Source: Aptenodytes patagonicus
Taxonomy: Eukaryota > Chordata > Aves > Sphenisciformes > Spheniscidae
Direction of reading: 5' to 3'
NCBI RefSeq assembly: GCF_965638725.1
Contig: NC_134975.1
Span: 1,376,179-1,440,178, forward strand
Length of the DNA stretch: 64,000 nt
Shown here in pieces: positions 43,205 to 59,380 of the stretch. The notes below the pieces were generated by a model, which saw nothing but the letters and a program-made list of their open reading frames with translations, was not told the DNA's origin and did no database searches. The first letter of the stretch is position 1. Each line of letters begins with the position of its first letter. A program made the position numbers and the translations under genes.

Positions 43205-43515
43205 TGAGAGCCCCTAGCACACACCCCGCTGCCTCTCCCACCCTGCTCCTAACACCACAGGACTCCCCACTCCCCCTTGCATCCCCCACAGGCTCCCCAT
43301 GAACATTGTCCCCTGCACCCCCAAGAGCAACCCTCACGGTGCCTGTACCCTTCCCTAATCCCCCAGCACCCTCCCATACCCCCCAGGACCTTGCCCCAAG
43401 ACCCTGCACCCTCCCATATAAGCTCAGACCCCCCTGAGGGCCCTGCACTCTCCCATATACCCCCATGGCCCCAGGACCCGGCTCCAGGAACCCCAAAACC
43501 CTCCATACCCCCTCC
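43205..43515. repeat. C-rich low-complexity tract with diverged tandem units
   Basis: Strong strand asymmetry (C-rich plus strand). CCCTGCACCCTCCCATATA and its near copy CCCTGCACTCTCCCATATA begin about 43402 and 43441, with related CCCAGCACCCTCCCATA before them. It sits immediately upstream of the SMARCD1 CpG island. Confidence 0.6.
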
Positions 43516-43644
43516 CGCCCCCTAGCGTGGGCCTCCAGCCGGCAGAGGGCGGCGGTTGCGGGCGGCGCCTCTCTAGCGCGGCACCCGCGCGGGCTCTCTA
43601 TGGCCGGCGTCCGGTTCCGGCCCGCTCCCTTTGTGCTGGAGAAG
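43516..43644 (+). promoter_or_regulatory. SMARCD1 CpG promoter with two CTCF-like cores
   Basis: CpG-dense DNA directly upstream of the start codon. CCGGCAGAGGGC (43541-43552) differs at one position from the CTCF core CCASYAGRKGGC on the plus strand. GCCCCCTAG (43519-43527) gives a weaker CTCF-type core on the minus strand, so the two cores are divergent. An ETS-type TTCCGG lies at 43614-43619. There is no TATA box. Confidence 0.45.
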
Positions 43645-48912
<5,268 letters not shown>

Positions 48913-50575
48913 GCTGCTCCGCTCCTCCCCAACCAGAAGGCATCACAGCTATTTGTGGAGACAGAGAGCTGCAGAGTACGCTGTTAAGGCTCACATAATC
49001 CCACTCCAGCAGCGAGGCCTGCATCATTGTTCATCCTGGTATTGTCCCTGTTGGGGCAACTCCAGGACATCTGGGGTGTGGCAAGCAGACAGGCTCCAAT
49101 GAGCACACATTTCTACCTGGTTTTCTTCCTGACTGTTGCCTTGTCAGTCCCAAGGCTTCCGAGAGCCTCCCCTTGACTCCGCACTGCCTGTAGCGTCCCC
49201 AGTAGCCAGTACGACTGCTGACTTGGAGCCTTTCTCAAGTTCAGAAACCACAGCCCATTCCTCCCCAACTAGCATCTAGTTGTGGCACACGTGAGACCTG
49301 GATCTGGGAAGCCTGGACCTGCTGTAAGGGTGGAGTTCTGTGGCTAGTCTCTTCCCTGCCTCGTTTTACAGCAAGGTGCCAGGAGACGTAGTGGGCAGGA
49401 TGCCATGAGCTGACATACCTCCCTGCCCTTACTCCCTCGCTTGGAGGGTGCTGCTGCACTGGGCTGCCTCATAGGTCACTCTCCTCCTTGAGGAAGTTAC
49501 TGGACTGCGTAGAGAATTGCTTCTTCCCTTGTCCCTTTTTCCCCGCCCTGTTCCCTTCGTGTTCTTTGACAGACTGTCCTAGGCCAGGATCACAGGGGAG
49601 ATGAGGCATTGGCTTACTGCAGGGATGTGGAAGCATTGGAGTGGTGAGACTTCTCTGCACTTCAAAAGACCTACACTTGCGGTTCCAGCAAGCCATCTGG
49701 TTGCTTGTTTTCCCTGTAGCAGGGAGAGGGGATGCAACTGCCTGGTGGAATTGTGCAGGGGTGCAGTGTTGTAGGCTCATTCCTTTGGGACAGTTATCCT
49801 GTGTCACTTGCTGTGGGGACCAGAGGCTCCTTCGTGTGGATCTGAGGGTATAACAGGACAGTCCTTGGGAACGGACGTAGCTCCAAGCATAGGCGAGTTA
49901 GCAGGTGTTTCCATGCTGAAGCTCCTGTGGTTTTTAGTCAAGTTTTAGGTTCTGGAGCTGCCATAAGGCCCAGCATGGTTCAGGAATGTACAAGTAGATT
50001 TTCTCTACTGTAGGGAGTAGCAGCCCAGATGCCTCTTCATGGAATGAATTACTAGTGAACTAGTGGTCAGGCGTAAGAGAATGGCTTCTCTTAACCCGGA
50101 TCTTACTTTCTGCTCGGGACTGTAATGCAAACGGACTTGAAAGTTGGTCACGTTCTCTTGGAATAGCTGCAAAATCATGTTACTGACAAACCCCCTTCAT
50201 CCCCACACCCAGCTTTGGTGTGGTTGGGAAGGTTGCTATGAATTTGGGAGCCTGGGTGGCCCTACTCCTTGTGTCTGTGTTACTACATGTCTGTGAGTAA
50301 TAGACTCTCGACTTCCCCTCTCCTTTGTCCCCTTATGAAATGGCTCCTCTGTGGTACTGGGGTGAAGGTCTTGGTGCTGATGAAGCAGCCCACTGACTCC
50401 TCAGGGTAATCACACATGAAGGATGCCGAGTACTGCGTAGGCAAACATAGCTGTTGCAGAATAACTGCTTTTCTTAACTGAATAATATGGTTTTTTCCAT
50501 GGACCAAAATTTTTTTTTGTACTGTATCCTTGTAGACGTCACCCAGTTTTAATAAAAGCCTCCGTGAAGGAAGCT
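48913..50575 (+). other. SMARCD1: SMARCD1 3' UTR
   Basis: It runs from the stop to a canonical poly(A) signal AATAAA at 50551-50556, the first good signal downstream of the stop. About 1.65 kb, with no conflicting splice signal. Confidence 0.7.
50551..50556 (+). terminator. SMARCD1 poly(A) signal AATAAA
   Basis: AATAAA within TTTTAATAAAAGCC; cleavage is expected 10-30 nt downstream. Confidence 0.75.
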
Positions 50576-51419
50576 GTCCTCCCTCCTTCTGTGCTGACGG
50601 CATGCTTTCTCTCAGCAGCTGCCTTGGTGGATGACACTTCATGTACTTGCCTGGGAAGGGACAGGATTATCTCCACTTTTTTTTTCTTTCTTTTTTTTTT
50701 TTTTTTTAAACAAAGCCAGTTGGGGTAAGAGACTGGAGAGAAGATGTTCTTCATATTTTGGCCTTTTATAGAGAGCCTTTCATGTAAGGATCTCCTGACT
50801 TACAGAGTCTTCTAAGCCTTTGCAAAGTGTTTTTGTGGTAAACAAAGTAACTTGAGCAAAACTGGAAATCCAGTGGCCAAGCTGCTGATAAAATCTAGAC
50901 AGCCCAGTTCCCACACTGCTGCCTTGCAGAATTGTGACAGCCTGTTACTAGCCCCATGGGAGTCGGGCATAATTTTGAGGAAACTGTTACATACAAGGGT
51001 TTAAAACTGCAAAAGGGGCATTACTCTCTTCACTCTGCCTTGTTTATAAAAGTAGAAATGTAATGCTTTACAGGAAACCTGTAAGCCCTTGTTGCAAGGG
51101 AAAGAGATCCTCTGTGTATAGAAGAAAGGGCTGTTTGCCTAAGGTCAGGCAGTTAGTGCTGCTGCTTAAGGCTGTGAGACCAGGGCAGGAGTTGTGTCCT
51201 GGGTCTGCAACCAGATGGTTCTTATTTCTTACTTAAGGCGGGGGGGGGGATGGCACTTCTTAGGAAGAGGGGGAAAATAAAATGCTTTTATGCAGAAAAA
51301 GGGGGAGAGAGGCTCAGCAGTCAGGACTCCCAGTTCTGCTGAGATTTGGGATCTGAGCTATTTCACCTTTGCTTCAGGGGAGCAATTTGCACTTCCAGTG
51401 CAGCCCTGCATTGCCGCCC
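50576..51419. other. SMARCD1-GPD1 spacer with T-rich tract
   Basis: Short spacer with a T-rich run at about 50679-50707 (T runs broken by two C). Without flanking homology it cannot be assigned to a retrocopy. No gene seen. Confidence 0.6.
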
Positions 51420-51629
51420 ACCGAGCTGCGAGCCCCAGCTGTGGGAAAGTTTCCTGCGGCCTGGGAACGTGGCCGGCTCTGCCGCCCCGGGCCATGGGTG
51501 CCCGGTTCCCCTCGGGGGTGAGGCGGGGCCAGAGGCGGGACGGGGCCGCCCCGGGCCGCCCCCGCTCTGGGTGGCCTTGAAATACCAGCAGAGGGCTCAG
51601 CACTGCGCAGTGCCCCGGTTCCCTGCACC
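51420..51629 (+). promoter_or_regulatory. GPD1 promoter: CTCF core and 14-bp palindrome
   Basis: CpG-rich segment up to the start codon. CCAGCAGAGGGC (51585-51596) is an exact match to the CTCF core CCASYAGRKGGC. Four bases later comes the perfect palindrome GCACTGCGCAGTGC (51600-51613), whose centre TGCGCA resembles an NRF1 half site. Both lie within 45 bp of the ATG, so they overlap the probable start site or leader. No TATA box. Confidence 0.5.
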
Positions 51630-54600
51630 ATGGGTGGCAAGAAAGTCTGCATCGTGGGCTCTGGCAACTGGTGAGCACCTGCTGCCTGGGCACCCGGGTC
51701 CCCTCTTCGAGCACAGCGTGGTCCCCGTCCCCCCCGGTGCCCCACGGTACCCGTGCAAGCCGTCCCCGTTTCACCAGGACCCCTAGTGACCTGTGGTGCA
51801 CTGGGCTCCCTGGTGCCAGCGGCCTCAGTGCCCACTGCCTACAGCTCTGCTCTGCCCACGCAGGGGCTCGGCCATCGCCAAGATCGCTGGCAGCAATGCG
51901 GCGCGGCTGAGCACCTTCGAGAACCAGGTGAACATGTGGGTGCTGGAGGAGGAGGTGGGCGGCCAGCGGCTCACCGACATCATCAACAAGGAGCACGAAA
52001 ATGTCAAGTACCTGCCAGGGCACAAGCTGCCCCCCAACGTGGTGAGTGTGGCCTGCCAGCAGCCTCTCCGCTAAGCGCAAGGTCCGGTGCTGACAGCTGG
52101 GCTCTATGGTGAGAGGTAATAAATAGCTGTGCTGGGAGCTCCTGAAGCCCTGGTGTCCTGGACACTGGGTGTGTGAAGGTAGGGGATGCACCGGGCTGCA
52201 CGGGACTCTGTTACACCCTCCCGGTGACCTTGATCTGTGCTTGGACAAGCTGCAGCCCTGGCTGCTCTTGCTGCCCATCTTTGCCCCCCCCTCTGCCATC
52301 CCACAGGCTGGGCTTGAGGCTATGTGGCTGCCTCCGAGCTGGCGTCGGCAGCATGCAGAGAGCCCATGGGGCCTGCTGCCCCATGGCTGTACGCTCAGCC
52401 CCTCGGCTGGCACCAGCCTGTTGAGGTTCCCAGAATGACCCCGGCTCTTTGCACCACCTTTGTGGGACCAGCTCAGGCTGCTTTTGCCCTGCTTTGCTCC
52501 AGCCCCTCTGCCCTGTCAGCCCTGGAAGGGGACCTCAGGGCAACGACTTTGTGCCCTTCCTTCCCTTACAGGGAAGCCCCCGGCAGTTGCTCTCAAGCCA
52601 CTGCTCCCGTCGTCCTGGATTCAGGACACGCTCACTGCACAACTACAGACACAAGTCTCTGATGACAGTCACACTCTCTTCAGGTAGCAGAGCCAGACCT
52701 GCTGAAAGCCTGTGCTGGGGCTGACATCCTCCTGTTCGTGGTGCCCCATCAGTTTATCGGCAAAGTCTGTGACCAGCTCAAGGGCCATGTGAAGAAAGAT
52801 GCTGTTGGGGTGTCGCTCATCAAGGTGTGAGCAGGAGGAGCGCTGCCCAGGCAGCTCGCTGGGGCACTGGGCCAAGGGGGCTTAGCTGGAAGCAGCCTGG
52901 CTCGGAGAGGCTGCAAAGGGAATCCTGGGATTTTGGAGCAGAAACTGGGCTCCAGGGTTAGGGAGGGCATGGGGAGAGTGGGAAGTGGGGGCAGAGTCTT
53001 CATGGGGATTTGGAGGTGTATTGGTGGAGAAGGGTGAGGGCATGTAGGGGATCTCAAGCGCTGTGAGGAGTGGGGTGCAGCTGAGCACCGGGGGGGCTGT
53101 TGGGATGAGAGTCAGAGCATTGCAGCACAGGGAATGACAGGATTGGGGCAGGTGGGTCCAGGTCTCCAGGGGGGCAGATGCTCATCTCTGCCCCTGGTTG
53201 TCTCCCAGGGGGTGGATGAAGGACCAGGTGGGCTGAGGCTGATCTCGGACATCATCCATGAAAAACTGGGAATAGAGATGAGCGTCCTCATGGGGGCCAA
53301 CATTGCTAATGAAGTGGCAGAAGAGAAGTTCTGTGAAACAACCATCGGTAAGGAGCCAACATCCCTCCTCATTAGCAGCCCTCATTTCTGATGAGCAGGA
53401 AGAGGCAAAGGGGTGAGCATGGTGCAGCTTAAACTACTGCTGCCTCGGGTGAGCTGGCCCTTTTTCCCTGTGGAGACAGTGAGACTCCACAGGAGCTGGA
53501 TGAACTCATTCACAGGGTTTACAATGTGATTGCTCGCTTCATTAAAAACAGAGTTGTGTGTCTAAAAGTTCCTGCCAGCACGGACTCTGAGCATCAGGCA
53601 GTCTGCCTGGCACAAATTAAAGGGGTGGAGACGAAGAAGCCCTTTAGAAATAGAGTTCCTACCTTCACTTCCTTGGGCTTCAAGGGACGCTCACCTGGAT
53701 CTCATGTTATTGCCAGCCAGGGCTGCTTGAAAATTCATCTGGTGACTGTTCCCAACATCCTCCACGCTGTTTGTGAATCATGCACAGCAGCCAAAACCAA
53801 CAGAACAGTTTGTTGGGTTAGAAGTTACAGGATTCAAAGTGTCTGTATTTTAAACAAAAGCAAACATGCTGTGCAGGGGGCTGCAGAGACTGGAGAGGTA
53901 TAAGCAGAGCGTGCTAATGCGGCGAGCACACAGAAACACTCTCGTGCAGGACGCTGCAGGAACAGGGAGAACAGCAGTCTCCAAACCCAAATTTGCAACC
54001 TTTGAATATGCCTTTAATCTACTGGGCATGTCATTTCTGTCTTGCTTGACACAGGAGTAGGGATTGTCCCCATCTTCTGGGAATTCCAAGGTTGAACCTT
54101 GCTTATCTGCCAGGCAATGTGTGCTTGGCACTTTGTGGACCTGCAAATGTTTAGCAACGTCCATCAGTTGGGCAATAGGTTCCTCTCGCTGCACTAGCTG
54201 TAAAGGCTATGCTGCAGGAATGCACCACTGGGCAGGAGAGCAGCACAGTCCCACCTTAGGGTCTCCCCCGTCATCTTCCTCCTTCTCCCTTTGTCTCATC
54301 AGGCTGCCAGAACATGCAGCATGGGCAGACACTGAAGGAGCTGATGCAGACACCGAACTTCCGGGTGACGGTGGTGCAGGAAGCTGACACCGTAGAGATC
54401 TGCGGGGCTCTCAAGGTGGGTGAGCTGCTCACCGGGGTTTGCAGGTCTTGGTTAGCAGAGCCTGTGGGCTCTGCAGGGAGCTCTGGGGAGGAGGCTGCCA
54501 GTTGAATGAACCCCACTGGATATTGCACTGTGGCTCGCTGAGACCTTTGGGTCAAAGGCCAGACTTTGGAGGGAACTGTGGATGTGTCCTGTTCAGCTGC

Positions 54601-55651
54601 TTGGAGGGATGATGATCACTGGCATAGGCAGGGGCTGGCAGGAGCCTGTGCTTGTGATAACACAGGCAGCTCATGGACACAGCAAAGCCCTGAGCTCCGC
54701 TGGGAACAGATCCCTCCACGCTGCTGTTTGTTTTCCAGAACATTGTGGCTGTAGGAGCTGGTTTCTGTGATGGGCTCGGCTATGGAGACAACACAAAGGC
54801 TGCCGTAATCCGCCTGGGACTGATGGAGATGATTGGCTTCGCCAAACTCTTCTGTAAAGGCCCCGTCACCTCCTCCACCTTCCTGGAGAGCTGCGGGGTC
54901 GCTGACCTCATCACTACCTGCTATGGTGGCCGCAACCGCAAGGTGGCTGAGGCTTTTGCCAAGACTGGGAAGGTAAGTAGAACGGGGAGCAGGCAACATT
55001 GATACCTGCATCAAGCTGCTGAGCTGGCAGCAGGATGGACCCAACTAGAACCACGGCAACCTGCCTTCACTTGCCGAGGGCCACAGCATGGCTCCAGGGA
55101 AGGAACGTGGGGCAGTGGATGGGGTTGCAGGGTCCAGCTCCCTCACTGTTGGGTTGTTTCAGTCTATTGAGCAGCTGGAGAAGGAGATGTTGAATGGGCA
55201 GAAGCTGCAGGGTCCCCAGACGTCTGCTGAGCTGTATCGCATCCTTAAAAGCAAGAACGTAGTGGAGAAGTGAGTGCTCCCATCTCCCTTGCCTGCTCTT
55301 TTTGGGGTGGGGCTGGGATCTTTCCTGCAGCTGTGGAGGGGAAACCCACCCATAGTGTCTCTGCTGTTCAGGTCAATCTCTGCACTGCCCACGTCAAACC
55401 AGCTGGGCAGGAATGGCCTGTTGGATGAGGCACCATACCACTGTCCTACCTGCTCCTGCCCAGTGGTCCTGCATGTTGCAATAGAAGTTGAGGTGCTGTG
55501 ACTCTGCCAGCTGTGGTGAGAGGGCAAGGGGTGACTTTGTTCATCTGCCCACAGGTTCCCCCTCTTCACAGCTGTGTATCGGATCTGCTATGAGGGCAAA
55601 CCTGTTACTGATATCATCAAGTGTCTCCAGAACCACCCTGAGCACATGTAA
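51630..55651 (+). CDS. GPD1: GPD1, cytosolic NAD-dependent glycerol-3-phosphate dehydrogenase, 8 exons, complete
   Basis: Catalyses dihydroxyacetone phosphate + NADH to glycerol 3-phosphate + NAD+, linking glycolysis to lipid synthesis and driving the glycerol phosphate shuttle. Exons: 51630-51670, 51864-52041, 52684-52824, 53209-53347, 54303-54415, 54739-54972, 55163-55269, 55555-55651. Borders are GT/AG, phases agree, and the product is 349 residues, the same length as human. The Rossmann GxGxxG is G10-S-G-N-W-G15 at the N-terminus. Key residues fall where expected: Lys120 ending exon 3, Lys204 ending exon 5, Asn205, Asp260, Thr264 and Arg269 in exon 6 ([17 protein letters not shown]). It ends NHPEHM. 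The start [15 protein letters not shown] differs from mammalian MASKK only at residues 2-3. It looks fully functional. Confidence 0.98.
53348..54302 (+). other. GPD1 intron 4, AT-richer than its surroundings
   Basis: The part at about 53480-54100 has clearly lower GC than the rest of GPD1, and an open frame of 125 codons (53526-53903) that I cannot match to anything. The contrast may mark an old insertion of unknown kind; no terminal repeats or poly(A) were seen. Confidence 0.4.
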
Positions 55652-57115
55652 GTGGGCTCTGCCTGCAAAACCACTGATCCTGCCGAGATGAGCGGAGAGC
55701 TCCTGCCCACACCAACTTGCTCTGCTGCTACAGTTTTGTAACGAGTCCGGATTTCCTGGGATCCCTTGCAGAGTGCTGGAAGGGCAGAGGTTCCCTTTCT
55801 CAGCCCTGGACACTGCCAGCCTGAGCCTGGCATCTGCACAGAGGTACCTGCTGATCTCCCTGTCTCTTTGAAGGGCTCATTTAGCTTCTGCTGCTGTCTA
55901 GGGTCTGCCCTGAGTGGGGCTGAGAGTCTTCCTCCTTTCACTTTCTCTTGCCATGATGGATTCAGTTCTCAGAGCGACTCTGCCAGGTCATCTTGATCGA
56001 TAAGGGCTGTGCAGGAGGCACTGCCTGGGAGAACAAGCTTTGCTATTAGCCCTGTGGGGCCACTTTGCATGATACCAGCCTTTTCCTGCTTGCTGCTGTT
56101 GCTTTCAGCTTAACTGTCTCGTGGAGAGGGCACAGTTCCCTGCCAGGCTCCACCAGGGTGAGTGAAGCTCCTCAGGACTTTCAAAGGGGCTGAGAATCAC
56201 TCTTCTTTCTGAGAAGCACCAGCACAGAAAATAGCATTCTTTGCCACCCTGCCATGTGCTGCTTCCCCAGCCACCACCAGCTGCTCCTGCCGAACGGTAT
56301 GGCCAATGCTTTGTGTGTGAGGGCAGCCCCAGAGTGAGACTTCAGAGCTTGTTTATTTTGTTTTTTAGCTCTCGCACTCAAACCTGGCCCCTGCACCTGG
56401 GGAACTCCCCTGTTGTCACAGATTTGCCTGTGCTAATTCCATGCCCGCTGACTGTCCCCAGACAGCCTTTCTCCCTCGTATCGGTTTGTCCTCTGGCTGG
56501 CTTTGGCGATGCAGGGACCAACTGCCCCACAGTTTTTCTGAGCAGCTGGCAGGCTGTGTAGCCCTTGGCAGTGTACCTGACAAAGCAGTTGGGTCACGTT
56601 GCTTTTAGATGAATGATCCACAGCAGCTTTTTGCCTTCTCTCTGGCTTGCTCTAGTCTGTGCCTTAGCCCGGCCTTTGCTTCTACATGGCTTTACAGGAG
56701 CTAAGAAAGAAGGTTCCACACTTTCCCTGCTGCCCCTCCTGCGAGGGTGCTGGAAACTGCCCGCTAGCACAAGGGGCAGCAATGGACATGTGATCCACAA
56801 GAGGTACAAGGAGACCTCCAACATCACAGGAGAGGACAGAGGTCTCATGTCTCGTGCTGTGCCTTTGAAACTTGCCCCTTGTCCATCTGGGTGCTACGTG
56901 CCTCTCTGGTCCTCTGAAGCTGGCTCACTCCGCTCGTGTTTGCTCAGGCCAGCGTGTCCAGCGGTTCACTGATCCCTGTCGGGGCTGGCAAGCCGGAGCT
57001 GCTGCAGGTCTCACTGTCCACCCCCATTCTGGGTCCTAGTGCCGCTGGGTCTCTGACTAGCAGTGTACTTTACAAATGTTTAAAATAATAATAAACTTGG
57101 GAGAGGAGAGGGGAG
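55652..57115 (+). other. GPD1: GPD1 3' UTR
   Basis: From the stop to a poly(A) signal AATAAA at 57090-57095 in an AATAATAATAAAC context, about 1.45 kb. No earlier AATAAA was noticed. Confidence 0.65.
57090..57095 (+). terminator. GPD1 poly(A) signal AATAAA
   Basis: Canonical hexamer, with cleavage expected shortly downstream. Confidence 0.65.
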
Positions 57116-58519
57116 ACATGCTCTTTGCTCTGTGGCTCCAGTGCATCATTGTCTTTGGGTTGGTGCCTGCTGGACTTGCTAAGAGTGCAGAACAGGGCAC
57201 TGTCAGTTCCCTCCTGGCTCTGCACCTTTGTGTGCTGTCCCAGAAACAGCAAGAATGCCCCTGCAGGTCACTGTTCAGTCACAACATAACACAGTGTCCC
57301 ATTTGCTTTTTCTCAGCAGTGGTTCCACTGTTAATGTTTGGCTGTGGGACCGAAGAGGGTTGAGATTGCAATGCTGAACTGGGTACAGAATCCTCTGTAT
57401 TCTACCTGGGGCCTGCAGGAGCCGGGCCAGGACCCCACTGTGCCCCACTGTACCCCAGGCTTCCCCTTCTCTGATGTCTTGGCTTCTTGGGACATGCTGT
57501 GTTGTTTTATTCATCTCTTCCCAACTGCTTTTCCCGGACTTGCCTTGTCCGCCTTTCTTTGAAATGCATCTCGTACTGAGTGACCTTTCCAGGACTGTTA
57601 GCCCTCCACTCAGCCTCTTGCTAGGGGAATTTAATCTGCTGGCACTGCAGTTGTTTCTGTGCCTTTTATTAGACACGCTTTCCCACTAGGCGTTCTACGA
57701 CCTTTAAATTCAACTGAGCTATCGTACAGAAAGTAGCCAGCATCAGCTTCCTCTAATGAGGAACTTTATTGAGGTTGGAGGGAGGATAAAGAAAGTCCAG
57801 CGTGTTCCTGCAGGGCTGGCACAACTTCTAGTTCCCTTTGTCTTGAAGTGCTTCAGGAATCCCAGCTCAAGTGTTTGGACATGAGGCTCCATATAGGAGA
57901 GAGGGTCTCTGAGCTCTCCCTCCCTCGACACATGGCAGTCTTTCACCTTGGCTTGCTAAACTCTTGCCAGCACCTGCCTGGAGCTGCAGCAGGATCTGGA
58001 ATTGTGTTTTGGACTTGCATTTAGCTGTTAGCTCCTCAGCCGTGGAAGTGCTTTGTGCGTCCCTCCTTGTGTGGGTTTCTTTGACACTACGTGCTGCTGG
58101 CAGGGCCGAGTCCCTGCAGGCCCTCCCAGCATTTGCTGAAGGTCCCAAGTCTCACCTGGGGGTGGCCAGTGCACAAGTCTCTTGCTTTTAAATACCGCAT
58201 GCCTTGCACTAGTGCTGGAGTTCATGAGCTATAAAAAGTCTTCCCTTTGCCATTTGGAGTTATGTTCTGCAGCCTCAGCACATCCAGGCACTGCAGGACT
58301 CCGCAGCCTCGGGAGCTGCTGCTGTGCAGCGGACTGGGGAAAGGACAAGGGAGAGCAGGGGTGGCCTGACTCTTGCAGCCTCAGTGCTGAGCAGAGCAGT
58401 GCTGTGACAGCAGCATTCAAATGCTAGCAAGGAGCTCTGGGAAGGGAGCACCCCTCGGTGCCAACAGCGGCCCTACTGCTTTTGGAGGAGCACAGCCTCC
58501 TAAAGTGCTCTTGAAGGAG
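57116..58519. other. GPD1-COX14 spacer with orphan signals
   Basis: No protein gene recognised. It contains a minus-strand AATAAA (57765-57770) with no assigned gene and a plus-strand TATAAAAAG (58230-58238) with no assigned transcript. Either could be chance. Confidence 0.5.
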
Positions 58520-58988
58520 GCTCTCTGGCTGTGAGCACAGGCGGGGCCCTCAGGAAGGGCGGCGAGGCCTCTGAGCGCCCCAGTGCTGGAGGGGGGCTTG
58601 CGCGGCCTTTGCTCCGTCCCGTGTGCAGCTGCGGACCGTCCCCTCAGGGCTGCCGGCGCCTCAGCCTCAGGCAGGGCGGCCTGTGGCGTGCCTCATGGCG
58701 AAAGGCCGGTATCGAGGGACGTGCTGAGGAGAGCGGGACCTGCGGCGGCTGCGATGGGCGCCGAGCGCCTGAGGCGACGCCTGAGGTGACAGGGCGGCGG
58801 CGCCGCCGCCCCCCGCGAGGGGGCGCCGCAGCTCCCGCGTGAGCTTCCCGCTCCCGCGGACCACACTTCCCAGCAGGCAGCGCGGCGGCGGCCCCCGCGC
58901 CCCCACGTGACGGGCGGAGGCGGGGCGCTGGCCGGAAGCGCACCGCAGCGGAACCGCGCGCCGGTGGTACCGGAGCCCGACGGCGCAG
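58520..58988 (+). promoter_or_regulatory. COX14 CpG promoter and non-coding exon 1
   Basis: CpG island. A ZNF143-type site (ACCACACTTCCCAGCAGGC, about 58859-58877), an E-box CACGTGAC (58904-58911) and an ETS/GABPA site CCGGAAG (58932-58938) lie in order within 80 bp. This set is typical of nuclear genes for mitochondrial respiration. A donor GCGCAG|GTACGG ends exon 1 at 58988. The transcription start is probably near 58940 but is not defined by sequence. Confidence 0.55.
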
Positions 58989-58998
58989 GTACGGGGCC

Positions 58999-59021
58999 GG
59001 GGGGGGGGGGGGGGGGGGGGG
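58999..59021. repeat. G23 homopolymer in COX14 intron 1
   Basis: Twenty-three consecutive G on the plus (coding) strand, 10 bp after the donor of the 101-bp intron. It has G-quadruplex potential in DNA and pre-mRNA, and its length is prone to sequencing and assembly error. Confidence 0.9.
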
Positions 59022-59097
59022 CGATCCCGGCGGGATGGGGCGGGGGAGGGAGCGCTCCCGGCCCCGCTGACCGCCGCCTTGTGTTGCAGGCGCAGCC

Positions 59098-59256
59098 ATG
59101 GTGTCCGGCAAGCAGCTGGCCGACTTCGGCTACAAGGCCTTCTCCGGTTCTATGATGCTGCTGACGGTCTACGGCGGATACCTGTGCGGCACCCGCGCCT
59201 ACCGCCTCCTCCAGCGCCGCCGGGAGCGGCAGGCCGCGGCCGACCCTGACAGCTGA
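59098..59256 (+). CDS. COX14: COX14, cytochrome c oxidase assembly factor
   Basis: Small inner-mitochondrial-membrane protein that binds newly made COX1 and is needed for complex IV assembly. The frame lies wholly in one exon: acceptor TTGCAG at 59084-59089, exon start 59090, ATG 59098. Product 52 residues (human about 57): [19 protein letters not shown], then a single transmembrane segment (about 18-38, [17 protein letters not shown]), then a basic, Gln/Arg-rich tail. The KQLAD-GYK-FS and [12 protein letters not shown] blocks match human COX14; the C-terminus is shorter. There is no cleavable presequence, as is usual for the family. The whole CDS in exon 2 after a non-coding exon 1 also agrees with the human layout as I recall it. 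Confidence 0.95.
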   Translation: MVSGKQLADFGYKAFSGSMMLLTVYGGYLCGTRAYRLLQRRRERQAAADPDS

Positions 59257-59380
59257 GGGCGGCCTGGGACCCGGTACCGCGTTTCCCGGCTGGGGGGGGG
59301 GGAAGCAGGAGAACGGCCCCAACGGCCTCCCCGGGCTGGGGGAGGGAGACGGAGCGTAATAAAAACCTGTGAAAAGGCCA
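59257..59380 (+). other. COX14: COX14 3' UTR with poly(A) signal at 59358
   Basis: Short 3' UTR. AATAAA at 59358-59363 lies about 100 nt after the stop. A G11 run sits near 59293-59303. Confidence 0.8.

Noticed and set aside
50679-50707. T-rich tract as the tail of a minus-strand retrocopy
   Set aside because: The adjoining sequence shows no gene fragment or target-site duplication I can recognise; it is treated as simple low complexity.
51358-52413. A 351-codon minus-strand open frame
   Set aside because: It is antisense to GPD1 exons 1-2, their introns and promoter. It follows from high GC, shows no domain, and the sense-strand exons have full splice and homology support.
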